Source: an uncultured Bacteroidales bacterium (GTDB lineage Bacteria; Bacteroidota; Bacteroidia; Bacteroidales; UBA932). From it: 64,000 nt of DNA. Made by a program: the position numbers and the translations under genes. Each line of letters opens with the position of its first letter. Position 1 is the stretch's first letter. Location: contig CAMFBM010000001.1 of the NCBI GenBank assembly GCA_945948555.1, forward strand, positions 98,309 to 162,308. The letters are read 5' to 3'. Positions 1 to 8,811 of the stretch are shown one piece after another. The notes under the pieces are model-generated. The model saw only the letters and a program-made list of their open reading frames with translations. It searched no databases and was not told where the DNA came from.

Positions 1-312
1 AGGCTCGGAGCAGAATTCAAGCCGGCTGACCAGATTTCAGTGAGGGCTGGCTACGAGTTGATGTCATCGCCTGAGAAGTTTGAAAGTGAGACCGGGATGA
101 AGTATTCCAAAGCACGCGAACACGCAGTTGCCCTGGGATTCGGCTACAGCAGCAAGGGCTCTTTCTACATCGACGCTGCGGTTCAGGCCAGGATGGAACC
201 TGACAAATATGTGATGCCGTACGAGAACTATCTCTCTAACGCATTCTCACCTGAGATTCTCTGCAAGAAAGTACTCTTCAACGCAGCAGTCACTTTCGGC
301 TTCCGTTTTTAG
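1..312 (+). CDS. C-terminal end of an outer-membrane transport protein, OMPP1/FadL-like (partial)
   Basis: The reading frame is already open at base 1 and runs 103 codons to a TAG stop, so only the C-terminus is present. The residues look like alternating beta-strands of an outer-membrane barrel: a GAEFKP...RAGYE strand pair near the start, a GFGYSSKGSFYID hairpin in the middle, and a last strand VTFGFRF with the terminal phenylalanine used by the BAM machinery. This pattern matches the end of Bacteroidetes OMPP1/FadL/TodX proteins, which move hydrophobic compounds across the outer membrane. The gene converges on wbqC with only about 20 bases between. The family call rests on the tail alone, so another barrel family is possible. 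Confidence 0.6.
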   Translation, partial: RLGAEFKPADQISVRAGYELMSSPEKFESETGMKYSKAREHAVALGFGYSSKGSFYIDAAVQARMEPDKYVMPYENYLSNAFSPEILCKKVLFNAAVTFGFRF

Positions 313-332
313 GAATCTTCCAAAAATATTCC

Positions 333-1046
333 TTAACGGACCAGATAGGAAACGGCATCCGGACCTTCATTGAAAAGAAGGTCCATAATGGAAAGATTCG
401 GGATGAAACCGTGTTTCCCGGCAAAAACCTGGAAATACGGTTTTTCCTTGCCCAGACGCCTGAGAATGTCATCCGGTCTTTTCGGATGTATGGCCTGCCG
501 GAGATCAACCGCATCAAGCCCGGCATTGTAGGGAAGGCCTTCCCAGACACCTGTCCCTACGGTCTCCCCGCTTTTCAGAAAGTCTTCAGTCATCCTGATT
601 TCCACAGGAATACCGATTTTCCGGATGAAGAAGCGGATAATTTCCAGATTTAGTTCCCAGAGTGTTCCGGGCTGGCTGTCAAGGATGGCAAAGAGCTCAT
701 CCTGATAGTATTCAAAGAAGGCTGAAGTCCTGTAGGCCGAGACGATTGCCATCTTGTGCTGTCTCACCCAGGGGGTTGAGTAATCCACCTTGATTTCCCT
801 TATCGGAAGTGAATATCCGTTCTCTGAGTGAACAACCGGGAAGGAAAGGGACTGCACTCCGGATGCGGAGTAGAAATGGCAGCGGTTGCGGTAGGATTGC
901 TTCTGGTAGTTCTCACAGGCCTCAAGAAAGGCCACTGCAGGAGCCGAGGAGACAGATTTACCGCCCCTTCTCAAAATCGCTTCTTGGGAAAGGGCGGCAA
1001 AATATTGAACCGGCGGAAAATACGCCGTAGTCAGCAGTACAGGCAC
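333..1046 (-). CDS. WbqC-like family protein
   Basis: A 237-residue protein opening with LLTTAYFPPVQYF, the characteristic start of WbqC-like proteins in Bacteroidetes. The first codon is GTG, whose G is shared with the last base of the lpxA TAG stop, so translation is probably coupled to lpxA; no better internal ATG exists near the conserved N-terminus. WbqC proteins are often found with surface polysaccharide or lipid A genes, but their reaction is not well established. Here the gene is last in the lpxC-lpxA-wbqC unit. No signal peptide or membrane segment is visible. Family membership is confident; function is unknown. Confidence 0.8.
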   Translation of the reverse strand: MPVLLTTAYFPPVQYFAALSQEAILRRGGKSVSSAPAVAFLEACENYQKQSYRNRCHFYSASGVQSLSFPVVHSENGYSLPIREIKVDYSTPWVRQHKMAIVSAYRTSAFFEYYQDELFAILDSQPGTLWELNLEIIRFFIRKIGIPVEIRMTEDFLKSGETVGTGVWEGLPYNAGLDAVDLRQAIHPKRPDDILRRLGKEKPYFQVFAGKHGFIPNLSIMDLLFNEGPDAVSYLVR

Positions 1047-1861
1047 TATTCAAGTTCTCCCTTGGAACCGGAGCCGCTGTTGCTCCTTACAATGCCCCTC
1101 TTGGAATTTCTGATGAAATTGAGAATCGTGTCACGCTCCTCGGACTGAGGGAAACCGATTTCCACCCTTGCACAAGCATCGCTGACATTCATTCCGCTTG
1201 AGTAGATGATGTCATAGATGTCCTTTATGTTGCGGATCTGGTCGGAAGTGAAGCCCCTGCGACGCAGTCCGACGATGTTTATGCCGGCAAATGTAATCGG
1301 GTCCCTTCCGCAGAGGATGAACGGAGGGATGTCCTTGTTGATCTTGGAACCGCCACCGACCATCGCGTGCTTTCCGATTTTCGAGAACTGGTGAGCCATC
1401 GTGCCTCCTCCGAGTATTGCCCAGTCATCGACGTCGGTCTCTCCTGCAATTCCCACGTAACTTACAAGGATGCAGTGCTCTCCGACAGTACAGTCGTGTG
1501 CAACATGAGTGTAGGACATCAGAAGGGTGTTGCTTCCGATTTTGGTGACTCCCTTTCCGCTCGCCTTTGTGCCGCGGTTGATCGTTGCACATTCGCGGAT
1601 ATTTACATTGTCGCCGATCTCGACGTATGTCACTTCACCATCAAACTTCAGGTCCTGAGGGATGGCACCGATGACCGCTCCAGGGAACACTGTGCAGTTC
1701 TTTCCCATCTTGACATAATCGAAAATTGTGGCATGCGGAAGAATCTTGCAACCGTCTCCTATTTCAACATTGGCGGCAATGTAGGCGTAAGGTCCGACTT
1801 CGACATTGTCGCCCAGTTTTGCGTCCGGATGGACTGTGGCAAGAGGATGGATGTTGTTCAT
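1046..1861 (-). CDS. lpxA: Acyl-ACP--UDP-N-acetylglucosamine O-acyltransferase
   Basis: A 271-residue cytoplasmic enzyme for the first step of lipid A synthesis: transfer of a 3-hydroxyacyl chain from ACP to the 3-OH of UDP-GlcNAc. The N-terminal two thirds are hexapeptide repeats of the left-handed beta-helix (for example GDNVEVGPYAYI, GDNVNIRECATI), followed by a helical C-terminus. The likely catalytic histidine lies in SYTHVAHDCTVG, equivalent to the E. coli MINAHIAHDCTVG region. Length is normal. It follows lpxC after 7 bases and its stop overlaps the GTG of wbqC, so the three genes form one unit. Confidence 0.95.
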   Translation of the reverse strand: MNNIHPLATVHPDAKLGDNVEVGPYAYIAANVEIGDGCKILPHATIFDYVKMGKNCTVFPGAVIGAIPQDLKFDGEVTYVEIGDNVNIRECATINRGTKASGKGVTKIGSNTLLMSYTHVAHDCTVGEHCILVSYVGIAGETDVDDWAILGGGTMAHQFSKIGKHAMVGGGSKINKDIPPFILCGRDPITFAGINIVGLRRRGFTSDQIRNIKDIYDIIYSSGMNVSDACARVEIGFPQSEERDTILNFIRNSKRGIVRSNSGSGSKGELE

Positions 1862-1868
1862 ATTTCTC

Positions 1869-2780
1869 TCATTTTAAGTGGTCCGCAACCATTGCAGCCA
1901 CTTTGGTGTTTATAGAATGACCTGACTTGTAGGCAGTTACCTTAGCGTTCAGGAAACCTCCGATGAGCCTGAGGTCGCCAATCAGGTCAAGAAGCTTGTG
2001 CCTTGCGCATTCATTCGGGAAACGCAGGGTCAGATTGTTCAGATAGCCTTCGCTCGAGATTTTCAGTTTCGGAACATTGAACAGCTTTGACATATGCTCA
2101 ATCTGCTCGTCGGTCACCGGATGCTCGACTATGACGATTGCATTGTCCACATCACCTCCCTTCACCAGATTGTTTCTGAAAAGGAACTCGATTTCGTGGA
2201 AGAAGACGAAGGTGCGACAAACGCCTATTTCCTCGGCGTAAATCTTTGAGAAGTCCCACTGTGCGCTCTGGACACCCAGAACCTTGGAATTGAAGTCAAT
2301 GGTAAGGTCGAAGGACGGCCTGTCGGAAGGTTCAAGGCGGATAAACGCTCCTGTTTCCTCGTTCCGGAATTCGAAAGTATCTTTCAGTTCGAGATATTTT
2401 CGGGGTGCGTCCTGCTCCACGACTCCACGGGGCCAGATTGCATCGACATACGGCTTTGCACTGCCATCGAGAATGGGCACCTCGACATTGTCAATCTCGA
2501 CAAGAGCATTGTCAACTCCCATTCCCGTAAGGGCTGAAAGAAGATGTTCGATTGTGGCAACAGAGACATTGCCTTTCGAGATGGTGGTGCTCCTTGCAGT
2601 GGAGGAAACATTTGAGGCAAGGGCCTCTACCACCGCATCCGGACCGATGTCAGTCCTTACGAATCTGATTCCGAAGTCGACCGGTGCCGGCTTGATTCTG
2701 ACTTTGGCGACCTTACCTGTGTGCAGCCCCTTCCCGTCAAAACTGTATTCTTTCCTTAATGTCTGTTGTCTCTGAGTCAT
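1869..2780 (-). CDS. lpxC: UDP-3-O-acyl-N-acetylglucosamine deacetylase, stand-alone form
   Basis: A 303-residue zinc-dependent deacetylase that carries out the committed step of lipid A synthesis. Zinc-binding motifs are visible: the histidine in TIEHLLSAL, and HKLLDLIGDL near the C-terminus carrying a histidine and an aspartate. The size equals the stand-alone E. coli enzyme (about 305 residues). In most Bacteroidetes this protein is fused to a C-terminal FabZ dehydratase of about 150 residues. Here the frame ends with DHLK and a TGA, and lpxA begins 7 bases later, so no FabZ part is present. A -7 element lies 44 bases upstream. Confidence 0.95.
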   Translation of the reverse strand: MTQRQQTLRKEYSFDGKGLHTGKVAKVRIKPAPVDFGIRFVRTDIGPDAVVEALASNVSSTARSTTISKGNVSVATIEHLLSALTGMGVDNALVEIDNVEVPILDGSAKPYVDAIWPRGVVEQDAPRKYLELKDTFEFRNEETGAFIRLEPSDRPSFDLTIDFNSKVLGVQSAQWDFSKIYAEEIGVCRTFVFFHEIEFLFRNNLVKGGDVDNAIVIVEHPVTDEQIEHMSKLFNVPKLKISSEGYLNNLTLRFPNECARHKLLDLIGDLRLIGGFLNAKVTAYKSGHSINTKVAAMVADHLK

Positions 2781-2823
2781 CTTGGCTGTCTATCCTTTTA
2801 CTGACATATTTAACAATGGGGCG

Positions 2824-2831
2824 CAAAGATA
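2824..2831 (-). promoter_or_regulatory. Candidate -7 element for lpxC-lpxA-wbqC
   Basis: On the minus strand the bases read TATCTTTG, a full match to the Bacteroidetes -7 consensus TAnnTTTG. It lies in the 77-base lpxD-lpxC gap, about 44 bases before the lpxC ATG. No good TTTG is found 19-20 bases further upstream, so the -33 half is weak or absent. It suggests lpxC-lpxA-wbqC can be transcribed independently of lpxD. Confidence 0.5.
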
Positions 2832-2857
2832 AGAAATATTATTCAATTATCTGTCAA

Positions 2858-3847
2858 TTATTTTTTACCCTGCTGCCTGAATACAGCGTATGACCGCAAA
2901 AAATCCCGCAATGCGAAAGCCGGGGTACCCATATAGGCCTGTCCCGGTGTCTTTATGTTGGAAATCAGTCCGGACTGAGCCGAGAATGAAGTATTGTCCG
3001 CAACGGTGAGATGTCCCGCAATTCCAACCTGACCTCCGATTACGCAATGTTTCCCAATTTTCGAAGAACCTGCAATTCCGGTCTGGGCAGCCATCACGGT
3101 GTTCTCCCCCACCTCGACATTGTGCGCAATCTGGCAGAGATTGTCGATTTTCACTCCCTTTCTGATGATTGTGGATTCAATCTGGGACTTGTCGATGGTC
3201 GTGTTCGCTCCAATCTCCACGTCATCCTCAATGATGACAATGCCGTTGTGCTCAATCTTCTTGTAGGTTCCATCGTCCTGAGGGGCAAATCCGAAGCCGT
3301 CGGACCCGATGACGGCATTGGCGTGGATGATGACATTGTTCCCGATCTTCATTCCCGGATAAATCCTCACGCCGGGATAAAGGATGCAGTTGTGTCCTAT
3401 CGTGACATCGTCACCGACATAGACATTCTCGTAAATTTTGGTGTAGTCTCCCACCCTGGTGCGCCTTCCGACGTATGCAAAATCGCCCACATAGACCTTC
3501 TTCCCGAATTTCGTCGAGAAGAAATACCTCGAACGCATCCCCCTGTGCCTCTTGTAGGAGCGTTTTTTTGCAGTCACATAGTCCAGAAGCTGTGCCACTG
3601 CCGAATAGGCATTTTCGACCCTGACCATTGTGGCCCTGACAGGCTGTGAAGGTTCGAAAGAATTGTTGACCAGTATTATTGAAGCATTGCACTCATACAC
3701 ATAGTGCTCGTACTTTGGATTGGCGAAGAAACAAACGGCACCCGGTTTCCCGTTTTCGATTCTAGCGAAAGTCGACACTGTCACCTCAGGATCCCCTTCG
3801 ACGGTACCACTGAGGATTTCCGCTATTTCCTTTGCTTTGAACTCCAT
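2858..3847 (-). CDS. lpxD: UDP-3-O-acylglucosamine N-acyltransferase
   Basis: A 329-residue enzyme that adds the second, amide-linked acyl chain to UDP-3-O-acylglucosamine in the lipid A pathway. The N-terminal ~100 residues form the uridine-binding domain ([12 protein letters not shown] start; [13 protein letters not shown]). It is followed by hexapeptide beta-helix repeats and a helical tail. The expected catalytic histidine sits in [13 protein letters not shown]. It is slightly shorter than many homologues of 340-350 residues but complete. It lies first in the minus-strand lipid A block, divergent from rimP, and is separated from lpxC by 77 bases that contain a second promoter. Confidence 0.94.
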   Translation of the reverse strand: MEFKAKEIAEILSGTVEGDPEVTVSTFARIENGKPGAVCFFANPKYEHYVYECNASIILVNNSFEPSQPVRATMVRVENAYSAVAQLLDYVTAKKRSYKRHRGMRSRYFFSTKFGKKVYVGDFAYVGRRTRVGDYTKIYENVYVGDDVTIGHNCILYPGVRIYPGMKIGNNVIIHANAVIGSDGFGFAPQDDGTYKKIEHNGIVIIEDDVEIGANTTIDKSQIESTIIRKGVKIDNLCQIAHNVEVGENTVMAAQTGIAGSSKIGKHCVIGGQVGIAGHLTVADNTSFSAQSGLISNIKTPGQAYMGTPAFALRDFLRSYAVFRQQGKK

Positions 3848-3874
3848 ATTTTTGTAGCAGTTAACGGTTCAAAT

Positions 3875-3905
3875 TTTGCGATTTCATAAAATTGTTATAC
3901 CTTTG
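3875..3905 (+). promoter_or_regulatory. Bacteroidetes-type promoter of the rimP-nusA-infB operon
   Basis: TTTG at 3875-3878 and TACCTTTG at 3898-3905 are separated by exactly 19 bases, matching the -33/-7 promoter of the primary sigma factor in Bacteroidetes. Transcription would start near 3912. This places the real rimP start downstream at 3963 and excludes the longer reading frame that opens at 3876. Confidence 0.75.
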
Positions 3906-3922
3906 TCGCGTGAGTTAGAAAT

Positions 3923-3939
3923 GGGGGCGGGCAGCCCCC
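3923..3939 (+). promoter_or_regulatory. GC-rich leader hairpin upstream of rimP
   Basis: A perfect 6-bp stem GGGGGC/GCCCCC (3923-3928 with 3934-3939) encloses a 5-base loop GGGCA and is followed by TTATTTT. It would begin about 10 bases into the transcript and ends 23 bases before the rimP ATG. It may be an attenuator or a 5' stability element; the following T run is too broken for a confident terminator. Confidence 0.6.
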
Positions 3940-3962
3940 TTATTTTATGTCAGACAACGACT

Positions 3963-4427
3963 ATGGTAATTACAGAGATTAAAGATGCAATGGAGGAAGC
4001 AATCGTTGCACGGGGTTGCTTCATTGTTGACATAAAGGTTTCAAAGGACAATGACATCGAACTGACAATCGAGTCCGAAAATTCAACGGTGACCCTTGAC
4101 GACTGTGTGGAACTGAGCCGGATTTTCGAATCGCATTTCGACAGGGAGCAGGAGGACTATTCCCTGACCGTCACTTCAGCCGGGCTGGACTGTCCGTTCA
4201 AGGTGCACGGACAGTTCCTCAAGGCTGTCGGAACCGAGGTCGAGGTCTCCCTCAAGGGAGGGAAAAGGTTCAACGCCGTCCTTACATCCGTTTCGGAGAA
4301 TGGTGTAACCTTGAAATACGAGGCGATGGAGACCGTAGAAGGCCGCAAACGCAAGGTCAAGGTTCAAAAGGAGGAATTCTTCGACTTCGGGGAGGTCAAC
4401 GCCGTCAGGCCACATATCGTTTTTTAA
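3963..4427 (+). CDS. rimP: Ribosome maturation factor RimP
   Basis: A 154-residue protein needed for assembly of the 30S ribosomal subunit. The start chosen gives MVITEIKDAMEEAIVARG, which fits the usual RimP N-terminus and length (about 150-155). The frame extends to 3876 but that part overlaps the promoter and leader hairpin. Family features include the acidic LDDCVELSRIFESHFDRE region and the YSLTVTSAGLDCPFK segment, matching the VSSPGxDRPL motif with an alanine in place of the usual proline, then a C-terminal SH3-like domain. It opens the conserved rimP-nusA-infB order. Confidence 0.93.
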   Translation: MVITEIKDAMEEAIVARGCFIVDIKVSKDNDIELTIESENSTVTLDDCVELSRIFESHFDREQEDYSLTVTSAGLDCPFKVHGQFLKAVGTEVEVSLKGGKRFNAVLTSVSENGVTLKYEAMETVEGRKRKVKVQKEEFFDFGEVNAVRPHIVF

Positions 4428-4560
4428 TATTTGATATATAAACATATATATTATATATATCACAATATACCACTAATATATCACGATATACCTTATATTT
4501 CAGAACAAGACACATATAACATATATATATACCGACATATAAAATATAAAATCATAAATA
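4428..4560 (+). repeat. A/T-rich rimP-nusA spacer with 21-bp tandem repeat
   Basis: This 133-base spacer is almost entirely A and T with many ATATAT runs. Two adjacent 21-base units, 4455-4475 and 4476-4496, share the core ATATATCACNATATACC. No gene, promoter consensus or terminator is visible. Similar repeats with an ATATATCA core occur at 53444-53503. Confidence 0.6.
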
Positions 4561-5796
4561 ATGGAAAAGACAGAACTTAAAGACGCTTTTTCGGAGTTCA
4601 AGAATCTGAAGAACATCGACAGGCCCACGATGATGGGCGTTTTGGAGGATGTGTTCCGCACCCAGCTTGCAAAGACCTACGGCTCTGCTGACAATTTCGA
4701 CATCATCATCAACATTGACAAGGGTGACTGCGAGATTTACTGGAACCGCGAGGTCGTGGAGGAGGTCGAGGACCCCAACACCCAGATTGCCCTTTCAGAG
4801 GTGAACAAGGAGGATGACGAGTACGAGATCGGAGAGACCTATGCCGAAAAAGTGGATATGAAAAGCTTCGGCCGCAGGGGGATTCTGAACCTTCGCCAGA
4901 ACCTCCAGGGAAGGATTATGGACATCGAGAAGGCAAACCTCTACAACAAGTACTCCGGAATGATCGGAGAGATTTTCACCGGAGAGGTTTACCAGACCTG
5001 GTCAAAGGAGGCACTCATTCTCGATGAGGACGGGAACGAGCTCAGACTGCCGAAGTCAGAGCAGATTCCGGGAGAGCACTTCAAGAAGAACGACACCGTG
5101 AAGGCCATCATCAAGAGCGTGGAGATGAAGAACAACACGACTCCTTACATCGTGCTTTCAAGGACATCAAACGAGTTCCTCGAGAAGTTGTTCGAGCAGG
5201 AGGTGCCTGAGATTTACGACGGGCTGATCACAATCAAGAAGGTTGTCAGGGTTCCCGGCGAGCGCGCAAAAGTAGCCGTTGAGTCCTACGACGAGAGGAT
5301 TGACCCGATTGGAGCCTGCATCGGCGTGAAGGGATCAAGAATCATCGGCATCGTTCGCGAACTCAGGAATGAGAACATCGATGTACTCCAGTGGACAAGC
5401 AACACTCAGTTGCTCATCCAGAGGGCCTTGAGTCCTGCGAAGATTTCTTCCGTCGTGCTTGGAGGGCCTGATGAGTCAATCAAGGTGTATATGCACTCCG
5501 ACGAGGTCCGCAAAGGAATCGGCAAGGGCGGATGCAACATCAAGCTTGCCGGAATGCTCGTGGGCAAGGAGATTGAGGTCTGGAGGGACGATGAGGAGGA
5601 TGTGCTCCTGAGCGAGTTCTCCAACGAGATTGAGCCATGGATTATCGAAAGGCTCCAGTCAATCGGATGCGACACCGCAAAGAGCGTCCTTTCCTACACC
5701 CAGGCTGACATTGCCAAGAGGGCTGACCTTGAGGATGAGCAGGTGGAAGAAGTGTTCCGCATCCTCAAGGAAGAGTTCGAAGAAGACAACGAGTAG
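4561..5796 (+). CDS. nusA: Transcription termination/antitermination factor NusA
   Basis: A 411-residue RNA polymerase-associated factor that controls pausing, termination and antitermination. Domain order is typical: an N-terminal polymerase-binding domain (about 1-130), an S1 domain (about 137-190, beginning GEIFTGEVYQTW), KH1 with GACIGVKGSRI near residue 245, and KH2 with GIGKGGCNIKLAG near residue 320. A short acidic tail ends the protein. The two C-terminal acidic repeats of E. coli NusA are missing, as is normal outside Proteobacteria. It lies between rimP and infB in the standard operon. Confidence 0.95.
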   Translation: MEKTELKDAFSEFKNLKNIDRPTMMGVLEDVFRTQLAKTYGSADNFDIIINIDKGDCEIYWNREVVEEVEDPNTQIALSEVNKEDDEYEIGETYAEKVDMKSFGRRGILNLRQNLQGRIMDIEKANLYNKYSGMIGEIFTGEVYQTWSKEALILDEDGNELRLPKSEQIPGEHFKKNDTVKAIIKSVEMKNNTTPYIVLSRTSNEFLEKLFEQEVPEIYDGLITIKKVVRVPGERAKVAVESYDERIDPIGACIGVKGSRIIGIVRELRNENIDVLQWTSNTQLLIQRALSPAKISSVVLGGPDESIKVYMHSDEVRKGIGKGGCNIKLAGMLVGKEIEVWRDDEEDVLLSEFSNEIEPWIIERLQSIGCDTAKSVLSYTQADIAKRADLEDEQVEEVFRILKEEFEEDNE

Positions 5797-5831
5797 CAGG
5801 GCTTCCTGCTGGGGTGCGGAAAGGTTCCGCA
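5795..5831 (+). promoter_or_regulatory. Two adjacent hairpins between nusA and infB
   Basis: The first hairpin, AGCAGG/CCTGCT with loop GCTT (5795-5810), overlaps the nusA stop. The second, TGCGGAA/TTCCGCA with loop AGG (5815-5831), follows 4 bases later. Neither is followed by a T run, so they are more likely processing or stability elements than terminators. Confidence 0.55.
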
Positions 5832-5865
5832 TCATTGTATATTGTAAAATAAAGGGGTATAAAAT

Positions 5866-8808
5866 ATGGCAGAAATACGATTAAGCAAACTCACAAAACA
5901 GTTCAACATCGGTCTTTCCACTCTTGTGGAGTTTCTCTCAAGCAAGGGTGTGGAGGTCGAGATGAATCCGAACGCAAAGATTTCTGACGAGTATCTGCGC
6001 GACCTCGAAGCAAAGTTCGGAGATGAGCAGAAACTCAAGCAGGATTCCGAGAAGGTAGCCATCAAACTTAAGGAAATAATTGAACTCGGCTCGAAAAAGA
6101 AGAACCAGGATGTGGAGGAGGATGACGAACCGGTTCAGGAAATAATCATCAAGAGCAACAACTTCACTCCGAAGGCTCCGACTGCGGAGAAGCCGGCCGG
6201 AAAGCCTGTGGAGAAGCAGGAGAAGGAGACTGTACCTGCACCGAAGCCTGTTGAGAAGCCTTCTGAGGTGCCTACGGCAGGGCCTGAACCTGTTCAGGAA
6301 CCGGTCAAGGCCGAGATTCCTGCAGAAAGCGGGACAGAGGTAGAACCTGCAAAACAGGAAACACCTGCCGTGTCCGTACAGGACAGTCCGAACAGTCTGA
6401 AGATTGTCGACAAGATTGACCTTTCCAAATTCTCCAAACCGTCCAGGAAGGATCAGGCATCCGTCAATACCCCTTCGGATGAACCTAAAGGACACAATGA
6501 GAATGTTCCTGCAAAGCAACAGGAGGTCAGGAAGAGCGAGCCTGAGGTGCAGTCCGGGCAGACAGTGAAGGAAACTCCAAAGGAAACTCCAAAGGAGGAG
6601 AAGCCTCACGAGATCAGACACACCAAACTGGAAGTCGAGAAGCTTGCCGGTCCGGTTGTCGTGGACAAGATCGATCTCTCGATTTTCGAGACAAGGAAGA
6701 GCGGGAAGAAGCGTGAGAGAATCGGCAAGGGAGGAAGCCAGAAGGTCGACGTGACAAAGGTGCAGGCCGACAACGAATCCTCACGCAAGGACAAGAAGAA
6801 ACAGGAGCAGGGCAAGCGTGAGGACCGCAAGAACAAACGCAACAGAGGAGCTGAAAGGTTCAAGCCTGCAATGACGGAGGCCGAGACAGAGGAGATGCAG
6901 AAGGAGATCCAGAAGCAGATCAAGGAGACCTACGCAAGGATGAACGAGGGGAAGGGCAAGAACAACTTCGGAGCAAAGCACCGCAAGGAGAAAAGGGAGC
7001 TTGCTTCACAGAAGATGCAGGAGGAGATGGAGCTTCAGGCACTCGACAAGAAGGTTCTGAAGGTGACGGAATTCGTGACTGTCAACGACCTCGCGACTTT
7101 GATGAACAATACTCCGGTGACAAAGGTCATCGGAGCTTGTATGAATCTCGGTCTGATGGTATCCATCAACCAGAGGCTTGATGCTGAGGCACTTGTGCTC
7201 GTTGCTGAAGAATTCGGCTATGAGGTTGAGTTCGTCACGGCCGCCCTGACGGAGGCCATTGCCCAGGAGCAGGAGAACGACGATGACGGGAATCTCGTTC
7301 CGAGACCTCCGGTCATCACCGTGATGGGACACGTTGACCACGGTAAGACTTCCCTCCTCGACTACATCAGGAAATCCAACGTTATTGCAGGAGAGGCAGG
7401 AGGAATCACCCAGCACATCGGTGCCTACAACGTGAAACTCCCTGACGGACAGAGGATCACCTTCCTCGACACCCCTGGCCACGAAGCCTTCACGGCAATG
7501 CGTGCCCGAGGAGCCAAGATGACCGACCTCGCAATCATCATCATTGCCGCCGACGATGCAATCATGCCACAGACAATCGAGGCCATCAACCACGCCCAGG
7601 CAGCAGGAGTGCCGATGATTTTCGCAATCAACAAGATCGACAAGCCGGGAGCCAACCCTGAGAAGATCAAGGAACAGCTCGCGAATATGAACATCCTCGT
7701 GGAAGACTGGGGCGGCAAATACCAGTGCCAGGAAATATCCGCAAAGAAAGGAATCAATGTGGACAAGCTCCTTGACAAGGTCCTTCTGGAGGCCGAGTTG
7801 CTTGAGTTGAAAGCCAATCCGTCCCGCAGGGCAACCGGAGCCGTCATCGAGTCCTCACTCGACAAGGGCCGCGGATATCTCGCGACAGTTCTCGTCCAGA
7901 ACGGGACAATGAGGGTCGGTGACATTATGCTCAGCGGCTGCTACACCGGAAGGGTCAAGGCAATGTTCAACGAGCGCGGTCAGAAGGTTGACGAGGCCGG
8001 TCCTTCGACACCGGTTTCAGTGCTCGGACTCAACGGAGCTCCGACCGCAGGAGAGACCTTCAACATAATGGCAGATGAGAAGGAAGCGAAGGACATTGCT
8101 AACAAGAGGGAGCAGCTCATCCGCATCCAGGGTATCAAGACCCAGAAGCATATGACCCTCGAGGAAATCGGACGCCGCATTGCCATCGGTAACTTCAAGG
8201 AACTCAATGTCATTGTCAAAGGTGATGTGGACGGTTCAATCGAAGCACTTTCCGATTCCCTGCTCAAGCTTTCTACAGAGGAAGTCAGGGTGAATGTCAT
8301 CCACAAGGCCGTGGGTGCAATCTCCGAGTCCGATGTCCTTCTGGCAGCCGCCTCGGACGCCATCATCATCGGCTTCCAGGTGCGTCCTTCTGCAAACGCG
8401 AGGAAACTCGCCGAGAAGGAGGAAATCGAAATCAGGCTCTACTCCGTCATCTACGATGCAATCAACGAAGTCAAGAGCGGTATCGAGGGTATGCTTGAGC
8501 CGGAGGAGAAAGAGGAAATCACCGCAACGGCAGAAGTCAGGGAAACCTTCAAGATCTCCAAGGTCGGCACAATCGCAGGATGTATGGTCAAGGAAGGCAA
8601 GCTTACAAGGACTGCCAAGGTGCGTGTCATCCGCGACGGCATAGTGGTTTACACTGGAGAACTCGGCTCCCTGAAACGCTTCAAGGACGATGTCAAGGAA
8701 GTCTCCGCAGGAATGGACTGCGGTCTTAACATCAGCGGCTACAACGACATCAAGATCGGAGACGTGGTTGAGGCCTATACCATCGTGGAAATTAAGAGGA
8801 CACTGTAA
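5866..8808 (+). CDS. infB: Translation initiation factor IF-2
   Basis: A 980-residue GTPase that brings initiator tRNA to the ribosome. An IF2_N domain ([16 protein letters not shown]...) is followed by a long disordered Pro/Glu/Lys-rich linker of about 400 residues. The linker has the short repeats [11 protein letters not shown] and two copies of VDKIDLS. A second IF2_N-type segment precedes the GTPase domain. G motifs are clear: GHVDHGKTS near residue 488, [12 protein letters not shown] and SAKKG, then domains II, III and IV. Length is normal for Bacteroidetes, whose linker is long. A susC gene starts only 3 bases after the stop. Confidence 0.97.
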   Translation: MAEIRLSKLTKQFNIGLSTLVEFLSSKGVEVEMNPNAKISDEYLRDLEAKFGDEQKLKQDSEKVAIKLKEIIELGSKKKNQDVEEDDEPVQEIIIKSNNFTPKAPTAEKPAGKPVEKQEKETVPAPKPVEKPSEVPTAGPEPVQEPVKAEIPAESGTEVEPAKQETPAVSVQDSPNSLKIVDKIDLSKFSKPSRKDQASVNTPSDEPKGHNENVPAKQQEVRKSEPEVQSGQTVKETPKETPKEEKPHEIRHTKLEVEKLAGPVVVDKIDLSIFETRKSGKKRERIGKGGSQKVDVTKVQADNESSRKDKKKQEQGKREDRKNKRNRGAERFKPAMTEAETEEMQKEIQKQIKETYARMNEGKGKNNFGAKHRKEKRELASQKMQEEMELQALDKKVLKVTEFVTVNDLATLMNNTPVTKVIGACMNLGLMVSINQRLDAEALVLVAEEFGYEVEFVTAALTEAIAQEQENDDDGNLVPRPPVITVMGHVDHGKTSLLDYIRKSNVIAGEAGGITQHIGAYNVKLPDGQRITFLDTPGHEAFTAMRARGAKMTDLAIIIIAADDAIMPQTIEAINHAQAAGVPMIFAINKIDKPGANPEKIKEQLANMNILVEDWGGKYQCQEISAKKGINVDKLLDKVLLEAELLELKANPSRRATGAVIESSLDKGRGYLATVLVQNGTMRVGDIMLSGCYTGRVKAMFNERGQKVDEAGPSTPVSVLGLNGAPTAGETFNIMADEKEAKDIANKREQLIRIQGIKTQKHMTLEEIGRRIAIGNFKELNVIVKGDVDGSIEALSDSLLKLSTEEVRVNVIHKAVGAISESDVLLAAASDAIIIGFQVRPSANARKLAEKEEIEIRLYSVIYDAINEVKSGIEGMLEPEEKEEITATAEVRETFKISKVGTIAGCMVKEGKLTRTAKVRVIRDGIVVYTGELGSLKRFKDDVKEVSAGMDCGLNISGYNDIKIGDVVEAYTIVEIKRTL

Positions 8809-8811
8809 ATA

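Noticed and set aside
3876..3962. Longer rimP start at 3876
   Set aside because: It overlaps the promoter and leader hairpin; the family N-terminus fits the ATG at 3963.
4428..4560. A/T-rich repeat stretch as a replication origin
   Set aside because: No DnaA-box cluster or dnaA/dnaN genes are seen and the stretch lies inside a translation operon.
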